Shown one piece after another: positions 46,599 to 54,711 of a stretch of 64,000 nucleotides of DNA. The translations under genes and the position numbers were made by a program. Position 1 is the first letter of the stretch. The number at the start of each line of letters is the position of its first letter. The DNA is from Effrenium voratum (lineage: Eukaryota; Sar; Dinophyceae; Suessiales; Symbiodiniaceae): the NCBI GenBank assembly GCA_963377175.1, contig CAUJNA010003748.1:336678-400677 (forward strand), written 5' to 3'. The notes under the pieces are model-generated. The model was not told the origin of the DNA and ran no database searches. It was given only the letters and a program-made list of their open reading frames with translations.

Positions 46599-46640
46599 AT
46601 ACTATATTATTCAACTATACTTTTAAAACTAAATGTTTAA
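46599..46640 (-). promoter_or_regulatory. Shared upstream block, copy 2
   Basis: The minus strand reads ATTTAGTTTTAAAAGTATAG, then TTGAATAATATAGTAT, ending at the ATG at 46598. Nearly the same as the block before 46248. Confidence 0.55.
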
Positions 46641-46666
46641 ATTATGTTAATTCTAGTCTTTAAATA

Positions 46667-47023
46667 CTAATTTTTCATCATTTGTTTAATAGTTTCCTGT
46701 GTTTCGTTATCAACATTATCTGACGTTGTAGCTTCATTTCCAAATTTGATGCAAATATTATGAGCATCTGTTTTTAAGTTGATGCCGTCTTTAGTTTTAT
46801 CAATGTTCATTTTCTTATCATTTTTAGATATTTTGAACCCTATTGGTACACAACTGCATTTGCAATTGCCCTTATTTTTTATTTCTAATTCATTTCTAAG
46901 TTCTAACATCTTTTTACATATAGGACAAGCAAACTCAGTGACTGATGCTTCTTTAACAATTTCTTCATCAGTTGATGAAACACTTAAACCTGTCTTATTA
47001 TTTTTGTTTTTCTTTTTTGGCAT
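46667..47023 (-). CDS. Small zinc-binding protein
   Basis: 118 residues with a basic N-terminus (MPKKKNKNNK, a possible nuclear signal). C33 and C36 in FACPICKKM with C54, C56 and C58 in NCKCSC form a probable zinc site. The C-terminal half is polar. No family recognised. Confidence 0.6.
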   Translation of the reverse strand: MPKKKNKNNKTGLSVSSTDEEIVKEASVTEFACPICKKMLELRNELEIKNKGNCKCSCVPIGFKISKNDKKMNIDKTKDGINLKTDAHNICIKFGNEATTSDNVDNETQETIKQMMKN

Positions 47024-47183
47024 TTATATTAATATTTATATTTTTAATATATTGTATCAAAAACTTAATTAATTCTAAAATAAAATAACATATTTTTTTA
47101 CATCTATTATCAGTTATGACAACCCGTTCTATATTCTCCATTTCATTTATTATATTAATATAATCTGTATAACTCCTTTTCAT
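46998..47183 (-). CDS. Possible small hydrophobic protein
   Basis: 61 residues with one hydrophobic stretch (ICYFILELIKFLIQYI, about 31-46) that could span a membrane. Its ATG overlaps the stop of the upstream gene (47180) by 4 bases, and its end overlaps the start of the next gene by 26 bases. The AT-rich sequence makes chance frames likely, so this is uncertain. Confidence 0.35.
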   Translation of the reverse strand: MKRSYTDYINIINEMENIERVVITDNRCKKICYFILELIKFLIQYIKNINININAKKEKQK

Positions 47184-47362
47184 ATTAAATAATAAGATAA
47201 ATTATTTTTCATTTCTGTCTTTCTTTTCTTGTAAAGTTTTTTCATTGTATCGTCTTTATTCCATCTATATTCTACAAATTTCTGATGATATTTTGAATTT
47301 AGATGTTTAAATAAATATTTGTCATCATAAGTTTTACCACAACTGCAATGGATAATAGTCAT
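47180..47362 (-). CDS. Small C2H2-type zinc-finger protein
   Basis: 60 residues. The N-terminal finger is C6-x-C8-x11-H20-x5-H26 (HCSCGKTYDDKYLFKHLNSK), followed by a basic tail rich in K and R. It resembles the finger of the 48390 protein. A nucleic-acid-binding role is likely by family; the target is unknown. Confidence 0.65.
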   Translation of the reverse strand: MTIIHCSCGKTYDDKYLFKHLNSKYHQKFVEYRWNKDDTMKKLYKKRKTEMKNNLSYYLI

Positions 47363-47614
47363 ATAAATAATAAGATAAAATAATTATTTAATCTTATTAT
47401 TTTCATGCATAATAGAATATTGGTGGGGCACAGCACTTGGGGTTTTCATTGCATACGCGAGCAAGACACAAAACTAATTATCTTCAATACTTATTGACTG
47501 AAGTTGATGAAAGAGCCTGTTCTACTACGATAGACACCATTCATATCATAGCAATGCTTTCATACAATAAATAATATTAATTTATTTTCTAAATATTTTT
47601 AATATTATTATTTT
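47363..47614. other. Intergenic segment before the ATPase
   Basis: Bases 47420-47560 are less AT-rich than the other viral intergenic gaps and could hold a small RNA. A 30-codon frame (47405-47497) starts MHNRILVGHSTWGFHC, but support for it is weak. An AATAATATTAA inverted repeat (47571-47610) lies just before the ATPase ATG. Confidence 0.35.
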
Positions 47615-48370
47615 ATGCCTGAAGTTCCCATTATAAAACCAATAAACATAACTGATTATGAATTCAAACAATCCAAATATGAACATGTACCAAAACTACC
47701 TTTTCGCTCAATTGTTGTTGCTTCATCAACGGGTGGCAAAACAGTTTTAATCCAAAACCTTATCCTAAATGTTTATAGGGACTGCTTCGCTCGTATATTC
47801 ATTTTTAGTCCGTCTGTTCATAATGACCCTACCTTCGTTGAAGTCAAGAAATATCAAAAAGATAATATGAAGGTTGATGATGAAAAAGAAAAGTTATATT
47901 ATGACACCTACCAACCTGAAGAACTGGAAGAAATAATTAACACACAAAGAAAGATAATTCATTATATGAAAGAACAGAAGATGAAGAAACTACATTCAAT
48001 TTTAATCATTGTTGATGATTTTGCAGACGACCCTAAATTTGTTAGATACAGCAAGTTATTACATGGACTGGCAACGAGAGGCAGACACGACGCCATTAGT
48101 TTTTGCTTAAGCGTTCAAAAATATCGTGTCCTAGCACCAATCATTAGGTTGAATTCTAGTTCGTTGTATATCTTTAAGTTAAAGAATGTATCAGAGTTAA
48201 TGTCATTCATTGAGGAAAACTCCGCCATCGTTGATAAAGAGCAACTGTTAAATATGTATCATAAAGCGGTAGATGATAAGCCCTACTCCTTCTTTTATGT
48301 TAATATGAATTCCAAAGATGTTAATAATATGTTTTATGTTAGATTTGAGAAAGCGTTTAAAATAAAATAA
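47615..48370 (+). CDS. ATPase: A32-like (FtsK/HerA) genome-packaging ATPase
   Basis: 251 residues. Walker A is ASSTGGKT (36-43), with Ala in place of the usual first Gly. Walker B is ILIIVDD (129-135). A conserved TRGRHDAISFCLSVQKYRVL (about 155-172) matches the sensor and arginine-containing region of A32 ATPases. These enzymes pump viral DNA into preformed capsids. The length agrees with PLV and virophage homologues. The last ~13 codons are duplicated at 48705-48740 after the next gene. Confidence 0.92.
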   Translation: MPEVPIIKPINITDYEFKQSKYEHVPKLPFRSIVVASSTGGKTVLIQNLILNVYRDCFARIFIFSPSVHNDPTFVEVKKYQKDNMKVDDEKEKLYYDTYQPEELEEIINTQRKIIHYMKEQKMKKLHSILIIVDDFADDPKFVRYSKLLHGLATRGRHDAISFCLSVQKYRVLAPIIRLNSSSLYIFKLKNVSELMSFIEENSAIVDKEQLLNMYHKAVDDKPYSFFYVNMNSKDVNNMFYVRFEKAFKIK

Positions 48371-48389
48371 ATCTATTATATATTATAGA

Positions 48390-48692
48390 ATGTTAAAAAT
48401 GTTTCAAGAAAGAATATATGAAGAACCAGTAAGGTTTTTCGGTAGTGATATACCAAAACAGATTCAGGAATATCGGAAGCAAAGACTACAACAATTAGTA
48501 GAGTGTGAATGTGGTGAAACTTTTTTAATGAAGGATGCTGCTAACCATATTGAAAGTGATTGTCATATTACTTTTAAGGAAGCAGAAAGAATGAGGAAAG
48601 AATTAGAAGAACATATTCGTATAGAAAATGATACTGATAGTGATATTGATGATTATAGTGATGGTGATTCAACAAGAGTGCCAGATGATTAA
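48390..48692 (+). CDS. Zinc-finger, acidic-tail protein
   Basis: 100 residues. A finger C39-x-C41-x11-H53-x4-C58 (or H59) follows a basic helix (IQEYRKQRLQQL). The C-terminal third is acidic (NDTDSDIDDYSDGD). It starts 20 bases after the ATPase stop. It may have been inserted here, since the ATPase tail recurs right after it. Function unknown. Confidence 0.7.
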   Translation: MLKMFQERIYEEPVRFFGSDIPKQIQEYRKQRLQQLVECECGETFLMKDAANHIESDCHITFKEAERMRKELEEHIRIENDTDSDIDDYSDGDSTRVPDD

Positions 48693-48704
48693 AAAATAAC
48701 TAAA

Positions 48705-48740
48705 TATGTTAGATTTGAAAAATCATTTAAAATAAAATAA
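48705..48740 (+). pseudogene. Duplicated 3' tail of the ATPase gene
   Basis: Reads YVRFEKSFKIK then TAA, against YVRFEKAFKIK and TAA at the end of the ATPase (48336-48370), with strong base-level identity that continues into AAATAAAT after the stop. It is a 36-base scar of a duplication. Confidence 0.75.
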
Positions 48741-48755
48741 ATATTCAAATATATT

Positions 48756-49265
48756 ATGATATTTTATGATTTACCAATAGAAATTAAAAACCTTGTATTA
48801 TCTTATAGTTTAGGTGATGTTAAATTATTAAAAATAAAAAATAGTAATATTATTAAAAATTATATTAATAAATATAAACCAGTTTATAAGTCTTACACAT
48901 TAAATAACATACATTATTTTGAAATTGATAATATCAATATTAATAATGGATTTTCATATATTTTTAATTTAAAAGAGTTAGATAAATTACATCATAAATA
49001 TAAACCATTAAAATTATTTATTGAATATGATCTATTTGTTACATTTAGCTCGTTTACTCGTTGGTTTAATGTGTGTAATCGAACTTTAATATCAATTAAT
49101 TTATTTGATATTTATTATTTTCTTAATAAAGACCTTCATAAAGTTAAATTAGTGTATGCGGGCGGTATGGCTAGTTTTATTTCATTACAAGTGAAAAAAA
49201 TAATTATCAAAGTTATCAATGATGGTGAACAAAATATTATTGATGACTTTTATTTTTATCTTTAA
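48756..49265 (+). CDS. F-box-like protein, paralogue 1
   Basis: 169 residues. It starts MIFYDLPIEIKNLVLSYSLG; the first ~20 bases of the gene (ATGATATTTTATGATTTACC) are identical to those of 49406. The N-terminal helices look F-box-like, followed by a K/N/I-rich, β-type region without recognised motif. It is followed at once by a 16-bp hairpin (49266-49304). It forms a tandem pair with the next gene. Confidence 0.75.
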   Translation: MIFYDLPIEIKNLVLSYSLGDVKLLKIKNSNIIKNYINKYKPVYKSYTLNNIHYFEIDNININNGFSYIFNLKELDKLHHKYKPLKLFIEYDLFVTFSSFTRWFNVCNRTLISINLFDIYYFLNKDLHKVKLVYAGGMASFISLQVKKIIIKVINDGEQNIIDDFYFYL

Positions 49266-49304
49266 AATTAATAACATTAAGATTATGGCTTAATGTTATT
49301 AATT
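49266..49304. terminator. 3' hairpin, 16-bp stem
   Basis: AATTAATAACATTAAG and its perfect complement with a 7-base loop, starting right after the stop at 49265. Confidence 0.75.
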
Positions 49305-49363
49305 CAAAATAATGAATAACTACAAATTTGAAGCGGTAATCTATATATTAATTTGTCACTTTT
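49304..49363 (-). pseudogene. Duplicated C-terminal tail of the 50028 gene
   Basis: On the minus strand this reads KSDKLIYRLPLQICSYSLF then TGA, against CDKLIYKLPALNLCSYSLF then TGA in the intact gene at 50028-50240. The upstream part of the gene is absent. It shows that the F-box gene and its neighbour's tail were copied together. Confidence 0.75.
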
Positions 49364-49405
49364 TAAATACATAACTAATTAAACAAATAAAATTTAATAT
49401 ACTAT

Positions 49406-49954
49406 ATGATATTTTATGATTTACCCGGAGACATTAAACTTTATATAGCGTCATATATTTTAGGTCATTCTAAAATAATAAAACTAAAAAATAATAAAGT
49501 TTTTAGAAACTTTTTTAATAGATTTAAACCTATAATACATTTTGAGAATAAAGATAATGTATATAACTTTTGCATTTATAAATTTAATTTAAAATCAGTA
49601 GCACCATCATCATATTTAAAATATTACATTAATGATAAGGAATTAAAATATTTGATTGAAAAATATGATAAAATTAAATACGAAACAACAATTGATTTTT
49701 ATATAAAAATGAATGATGATACTGAAAATCCTAATGGTGTATATGTTACTGGTATTACCTCTTGTGAAGTGTGTAAAACATTTGAAGAATTAAATTATCA
49801 TATTAATAATTGTACTAGTGTAAATACATTTCATTCTAATAATCCTGATACATTAGTAGATTTTAAATATGTAAGATATAAAGTTAAAATAAGTGGAGTT
49901 AATGAAACACATTTAAGAAAGTTATATAATAAATTTGTTGAAGTATTCAATTAA
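49406..49954 (+). CDS. F-box-like protein, paralogue 2, with finger
   Basis: 182 residues, starting MIFYDLPGDIKLYIASYILG. It matches paralogue 1 and the 44330 protein in the first ~45 residues. Unlike paralogue 1 it has a C2HC finger (C120-x2-C123-x8-H132-x3-C136: TSCEVCKTFEELNYHINNC). If the F-box-like part binds host SKP1, it could steer protein turnover; this is inference. The stop lies within a hairpin (49949-49979). Confidence 0.75.
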   Translation: MIFYDLPGDIKLYIASYILGHSKIIKLKNNKVFRNFFNRFKPIIHFENKDNVYNFCIYKFNLKSVAPSSYLKYYINDKELKYLIEKYDKIKYETTIDFYIKMNDDTENPNGVYVTGITSCEVCKTFEELNYHINNCTSVNTFHSNNPDTLVDFKYVRYKVKISGVNETHLRKLYNKFVEVFN

Positions 49955-49979
49955 TAGCATTAACTTAATGTTATTAATT
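49949..49979. terminator. 3' hairpin, ~14-bp stem
   Basis: AATTAATAGCATTAA pairs with TTAATGTTATTAATT, with one G-T pair and almost no loop. It overlaps the stop codon of the 49406 gene. Confidence 0.6.
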
Positions 49980-49992
49980 CATAATAATGACC

Positions 49993-50028
49993 AATTAATA
50001 ATATTAATATTTTTTAATATTATTAATT
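49993..50028. terminator. 3' hairpin, perfect 15-bp stem
   Basis: AATTAATAATATTAA with a 6-base loop and its perfect complement. It abuts the stop of the minus-strand gene at 50028, facing the hairpin of the convergent gene. Confidence 0.75.
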
Positions 50029-50240
50029 CAGAATAAACTATAACTACACAAATTCAACGCTGGTAATTTATATATTAATTTGTCACATTTCATTGTCTCC
50101 AGTTTTTCTAATCTTTCACTCATTTGCTTAATTGCTTTCAACTGTAATTTATCAATATTACTTAAATCTAATTGTTCTTCATCAATATCATTGATTTTGT
50201 CAATACTTGAAGTTTCAACATTACTATTTGAATTACCCAT
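50028..50240 (-). CDS. Small coiled-coil protein, possibly myristoylated
   Basis: 70 residues, starting MGNSNSNVETSSIDK; Gly2 followed by Asn and Ser is compatible with N-myristoylation (inference). Residues 28-50 (LSNIDKLQLKAIKQMSERLE) are helical, likely coiled coil. It lies 9 bases after the stop of the fibre gene, on the same strand. Its C-terminal 19 residues are duplicated at 49304-49363. Confidence 0.65.
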   Translation of the reverse strand: MGNSNSNVETSSIDKINDIDEEQLDLSNIDKLQLKAIKQMSERLEKLETMKCDKLIYKLPALNLCSYSLF

Positions 50241-50249
50241 TATATATTA

Positions 50250-52988
50250 TTATTTAGATTTTTCTTTTTTAAATTCCTTAATTTCTTTTTCAAGTTTATC
50301 TACTTTATCATTTAATTCTAATACTGCTTTATGAACTAACACAGGTAAAACTAAATAATTCAATCCTAAATACTCTTTATCTTTACATACAATATTTTCA
50401 AACTCTTTAGGAATTGCTTTTAATACTTCATCTGCTATATATCCTATATGAGTTTTACCGTTATCATTTCTATCGTGTCTCTTAAACTTCTTTGGCTTAA
50501 ATTTCTTAATAACATTCATACAATTAGATTTGATATTGTCTATATCATATTTCAATCTTGAATCAGATGAATCCACAAACGTTCCGTTGATGGTTACTGT
50601 TGTTGCTGTTAAATCTATATTAGTTCCTGTTGATGGTTCTAGTGTATTACACAACATTTTTTTCGTTCCTGCAACTGTTACATTTTCATTAAAAGTCGAT
50701 GGAGCATTATTTGTAAAACTTTCAGTATTTACTGTCGTTCCGAAAGTTTTATCAATAGACAGTAGCACCGACGGCGTACTCGAGCTATCTGCTATTCTAA
50801 AAGCAGTGTTTGATGTTCTGAATATTACATCAATTGTTGACAAATTAGTTCCATCGTAATAAGTCGATATTTCACTTGTTCCCATTTTAATATCAGTTCC
50901 AGTAGTCATTGAAATATTATTCAAAAATGAAACCGTTGTTAAATCAAATGATTGAATGGTATTAGTTGCTAAATATGCATTTTGTATTGCCATATTAGTA
51001 TCAACAGTTATTAATGTTCCTCCGTTAGGTGCTAAATGATTGCTTCTCAATGCTCCATTAGTTTTAACATAAATATCATCAGCAAATAAATTGCCCATAA
51101 CATCAACAGTATCAGTGTTAAAAGTCCATCCAGTAGAAATATTAACTGCTCCAACTATATTAGATTGAACAGCAGGGTCTCCACAAATAAATCTAATTGA
51201 AGAATTAGCATCACTATTCCTCATATCAAAAGATGAAAAAGCACTAACATATCTATATAATTCACAATTTGTATCAATTGTTAATTTACCATCAGTATCA
51301 ATATTAACATTATCACAATTAACAGCAGCATTCGTATAAATATTTCCTAACACATCTATAGGCTTACTAAAAATAGTTTTATTCACTAATCCATCACACA
51401 TCATATATTGATTAGAAGCATTACTAACATCGCCAACACTAATGGCAACAAAATCATCATGAGACATATATAAACCTTCTATAGCATCAGGAGTATATCT
51501 TCGTATTGAACCATTATTATTAAAATTCAAATATGAACCATTGTTAAAACTTATTGCTTTGTCAGTTCCCATAAATTGAACTGCATCAGTAAATCTTGCT
51601 TGTCCAGCACAATTTAAAACATAACCATTAACACCGACAGCACCTAAACCAAATCTATCTTTAACCCACACTCTTCCAACATTAGCATCTCCTATTTGAG
51701 TTTCCCATTGACCACCACTTGAACTCATCCACATTCTACCATCTCTGTTAATATTAAATTCACGATTGAACATTTGAAATGTCATTTGCAATCCAACATT
51801 AGGTGATGGTGTAGTACTAAACTTATTACATATTATAGAACCAGTAGTCAACATATTTAAATTACTGTGTAAAGTTGTATTATCACTAAAATTAATAGCA
51901 CCTGCTACTGATTGAGCGTTAGTATCTATTTTATCTAACTTTTGTCCTAATGATGTATCCTGTGAATTATTACTAGTAATTATTGAATTAATTGTATTTG
52001 TATTTCCTGTTATTAATCCACTTAATCCATCTGTTTGTAAAACATAACGAGCATCTGAACCTGCTACATCTAAAATAGACGAACACGAAAATAAACCAGA
52101 TACTTGTAAATTAGATAATATTGTAGTATTATGTTTTAATAATATTTTATCATTTTGAAAAGTTGAAGAATTATTAATTTCTACATCTCCAAAACCTCTT
52201 TGATTTAAAAACATAGTTGCTCCACTTAAATTTCCATAAATATAACTATCAAAATAATTATTATACATTTCAAAGAAATTATTATAATTTCCAAAATTTG
52301 CTATTTTGAAAATTGAAGTAGTTGTTATATTATGAATTAATGTATTATTTAATATTGATGTATTTAATTTTTCTGATAATAAATTATTAGTTGTTATTTT
52401 ATTATAATAATCTGATTCATTAAATGAACCTCCATTATTCAGTAAATCTGATATAGCTGAAATATGTGAATTTACTGTACTATTTAATCCTGTTATTAAA
52501 TTAGAATTAGAACTAATATTATTAAAATTAGTTGTTATAGTAGAATTTAAATTATTTATTAAATGTGTATTTAATGAAATATTATTAAAATTTGTATTAA
52601 TTAAGTTAGAATTAGAACTAATGTTATTAAAATTAGTTGTCATAGTAGAATTTAAATTATTTATTAAATTTGTATTTGATGAAATATTATTAAAATTGGT
52701 ATTGGAAGTTATTGTCAGATTACCTATTAAAAATGTATTTGAACTAATATTGTTTGATAATACATTAACTTCTGTCTTATTGTATGATTGAGTTATATCA
52801 TAAAAATTAGCATTTATCTGCTCCTTTGTGTAAGTGTCTACTTGGTCTGCTTTGTTGTTGAGTAAATCAATTATATCTGATTGATTAGCATATATGTTTC
52901 TAATGTTTGTCACCCCGCTTGTAGAATTGATTTCGCTAATTGTGTGCGCTACAACATTTTCAAAGTTTGTTAAATTTATTGAAGGCAT
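50250..52988 (-). CDS. Fibre protein with S74 intramolecular chaperone
   Basis: 912 residues. The N-terminal ~190 hold repeating N/S/T-rich units (NNISSNTNLINNLNS and variants) like a trimeric coiled or β-stalk. The middle is long and β-rich with many D/N/G turns. The C-terminal ~105 residues match the S74 peptidase (endosialidase-type chaperone): S808-D-S-R-L-K813 carries the Ser/Lys pair that self-cleaves, followed by HIGYIADEVLKAIPKEFENI and a final coiled coil. In phage fibres this domain guides trimer folding and then cuts itself off. It lies directly after the capsid gene on the same strand. A receptor-binding or spike role is inferred. Confidence 0.85.
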   Translation of the reverse strand: MPSINLTNFENVVAHTISEINSTSGVTNIRNIYANQSDIIDLLNNKADQVDTYTKEQINANFYDITQSYNKTEVNVLSNNISSNTFLIGNLTITSNTNFNNISSNTNLINNLNSTMTTNFNNISSNSNLINTNFNNISLNTHLINNLNSTITTNFNNISSNSNLITGLNSTVNSHISAISDLLNNGGSFNESDYYNKITTNNLLSEKLNTSILNNTLIHNITTTSIFKIANFGNYNNFFEMYNNYFDSYIYGNLSGATMFLNQRGFGDVEINNSSTFQNDKILLKHNTTILSNLQVSGLFSCSSILDVAGSDARYVLQTDGLSGLITGNTNTINSIITSNNSQDTSLGQKLDKIDTNAQSVAGAINFSDNTTLHSNLNMLTTGSIICNKFSTTPSPNVGLQMTFQMFNREFNINRDGRMWMSSSGGQWETQIGDANVGRVWVKDRFGLGAVGVNGYVLNCAGQARFTDAVQFMGTDKAISFNNGSYLNFNNNGSIRRYTPDAIEGLYMSHDDFVAISVGDVSNASNQYMMCDGLVNKTIFSKPIDVLGNIYTNAAVNCDNVNIDTDGKLTIDTNCELYRYVSAFSSFDMRNSDANSSIRFICGDPAVQSNIVGAVNISTGWTFNTDTVDVMGNLFADDIYVKTNGALRSNHLAPNGGTLITVDTNMAIQNAYLATNTIQSFDLTTVSFLNNISMTTGTDIKMGTSEISTYYDGTNLSTIDVIFRTSNTAFRIADSSSTPSVLLSIDKTFGTTVNTESFTNNAPSTFNENVTVAGTKKMLCNTLEPSTGTNIDLTATTVTINGTFVDSSDSRLKYDIDNIKSNCMNVIKKFKPKKFKRHDRNDNGKTHIGYIADEVLKAIPKEFENIVCKDKEYLGLNYLVLPVLVHKAVLELNDKVDKLEKEIKEFKKEKSK

Positions 52989-53004
52989 TATATATTAATA
53001 GTAG

Positions 53005-53043
53005 AAAATGATAATATTTATTTATTTTTAATATTATCATTTT
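53005..53043. terminator. 3' hairpin, perfect 14-bp stem
   Basis: AAAATGATAATATT with an 11-base loop and its perfect complement, between the stop of the capsid gene (53053) and the start of the fibre gene (52988). Confidence 0.75.
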
Positions 53044-53052
53044 TACTTATTT

Positions 53053-54435
53053 TTAATCGAGTATCTGCACTCCGGCGTCTCTAATGGATAATATTTGTTC
53101 TGATACTAATGTTATGTAAATCGTGTCAGGCATATTTGCTGTTGCCATATTTCCAATAGGTTTCACACGAATTAGAAGCTGTTGTCCGGCTTTAGTGTTA
53201 ATTCCAGAATATGAAGAATCCGGCACCTTTTCAAAATTCATAGCAAAAATAAACTTATCAACACGATAAGCAGAATATTCAATTGATAAATGGTGTTGAT
53301 GGAACAATGGTAAATTTAATGCTTTTCGTAAATAATAGAATGCTTGTGTTAATGAACGACAAGGATACTCAGGATATAGTTTTGAACCTAATTGAAGTTG
53401 AAATTCTAAATCAAGGTCGGCATTGTAGTATCCACTGTCTTGATAATTCAAATTATACATAGGATGATAGAAATTGTTGTATTCTTTCATAACGTGAGTG
53501 TCGCCTACTCCACTTTTGTTGAAACTGATGAACGCGGCAACGAGTTTAGACACTGAACGAACAACAGTAGTGTTAATTGACGACGAACCAACGGGAACTT
53601 GATTAGATTGACAAATATAAGTATTATACGTAATAGGTAATTCTTTTGAATCGAGGAGGTGAGCAACATATTTATTGTGGAGGTCGTTGTCCAAGCTAAC
53701 CAAATCAGTTTGAAGGAATGCGTTACTAATTGAGAACTGCTCATTTGTATGAAGGCTTGAGTCTGCGTTGCCACTTTCTGGAAACCTCGTACCACCAACT
53801 GTAACAACACAATCACTAAAATTTGAAACTAATTCAAGTTCTAAAACAAGAGGACACGCTTTTAATGGGATATACTTAAATTGATTGAATAAACCAAGCA
53901 TCGGTTTAAATCCGACAACCATTTTTCTTCTAAAACCGGGAATTGTGTAAGCGTCATATGCAGGACCAATATGACCCGATGCAGGAACTGCACGACGTGT
54001 GTTTAAATCATCATCATATCTATAACCAAAACTCTGGGCGTCTTCATTGTCTCTTGCTCCTTTTGACATCAAGCAACTCATCATATGATGATTTCGGTTG
54101 TAGTAATCAATGTCTTCAACAAGTTGATTACCAGCAATTAGTCTTACTCTTCTAAAAATGGAATAAGCAGGAGACAGTGGACGCAAGCGTTTATTGTCTG
54201 TCGTGTCAGTGTTTTCAACAGTGAAATAAACCATTACACTCTGTGGGTCTAACCAACTATTATCTTCAGCATTTAACGCTATTTTCAACACACGCTGGCC
54301 TGATGAAGGAGTGTAGATATTACTCCCAGAAGGAAAAAACGAGACAGAACGACGGTCGTTGATATAACTTGCACCTTTATTTAATTTAAATGAGAGGTTG
54401 TCAATTAGAATATCTTCAGCACTAAAAGTTTCCAT
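53053..54435 (-). CDS. MCP: Major capsid protein, double jelly roll
   Basis: 460 residues, the usual size for PLV capsid proteins. Recognisable segments are the N-terminal FPSGSNIYTPSSGQRVLKIA, the strand SWLDPQSVMVYFTVEN, the PAYSIFRRVRLIAGNQLVED loop region, and C-terminal VDKFIFAMNFEKVPDSSYSG. These fit the PLV group of double-jelly-roll capsid proteins, which form pseudo-hexameric capsomers. The assignment also rests on its place between the fibre and the lipase and minor capsid genes. The upstream region has TTATATATATATAG close to the ATG, a TATA-like start. A 14-bp hairpin follows the stop. The frame is intact. Confidence 0.85.
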   Translation of the reverse strand: METFSAEDILIDNLSFKLNKGASYINDRRSVSFFPSGSNIYTPSSGQRVLKIALNAEDNSWLDPQSVMVYFTVENTDTTDNKRLRPLSPAYSIFRRVRLIAGNQLVEDIDYYNRNHHMMSCLMSKGARDNEDAQSFGYRYDDDLNTRRAVPASGHIGPAYDAYTIPGFRRKMVVGFKPMLGLFNQFKYIPLKACPLVLELELVSNFSDCVVTVGGTRFPESGNADSSLHTNEQFSISNAFLQTDLVSLDNDLHNKYVAHLLDSKELPITYNTYICQSNQVPVGSSSINTTVVRSVSKLVAAFISFNKSGVGDTHVMKEYNNFYHPMYNLNYQDSGYYNADLDLEFQLQLGSKLYPEYPCRSLTQAFYYLRKALNLPLFHQHHLSIEYSAYRVDKFIFAMNFEKVPDSSYSGINTKAGQQLLIRVKPIGNMATANMPDTIYITLVSEQILSIRDAGVQILD

Positions 54436-54468
54436 TACTATATATATATAATCTAATTTAGAAATAAT

Positions 54469-54693
54469 TTAAACTAAATTAAATAATTTAGTGTGATCCT
54501 TTTGATTAGAATTATTATTTTTGAATATTTTCATTTTCTTTTTCTTAATCTTATCTTCAACTGGAGTATTACCTTTTTCTTTCTCCAAGACTAATTCTCT
54601 AATTTCTTCATATGAACTTTTCTTATACTTTTTATTTTCATTCTTAATCATATCATCCGTTGTTTCATTGTCATATTTCTTATGATGTATCAT
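54469..54693 (-). CDS. Small basic protein
   Basis: 74 residues rich in K, N and E (SYEEIRELVLEKEKGNTPVE, then KIKKKKMKIFKNN). A basic C-terminal part could bind DNA or serve as a nuclear signal. It lies 33 bases before the capsid gene, on the same strand, so it may be part of the virion. No family recognised. Confidence 0.55.
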   Translation of the reverse strand: MIHHKKYDNETTDDMIKNENKKYKKSSYEEIRELVLEKEKGNTPVEDKIKKKKMKIFKNNNSNQKDHTKLFNLV

Positions 54694-54711
54694 TAATATT
54701 ATTTAGATTAT

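Noticed and set aside
50530..50859. Plus-strand 109-codon frame inside the fibre gene
   Set aside because: Antisense shadow of the fibre gene.
53505..53816. Minus-strand 103-codon frame within the capsid gene
   Set aside because: Alternate-frame shadow of the major capsid protein.
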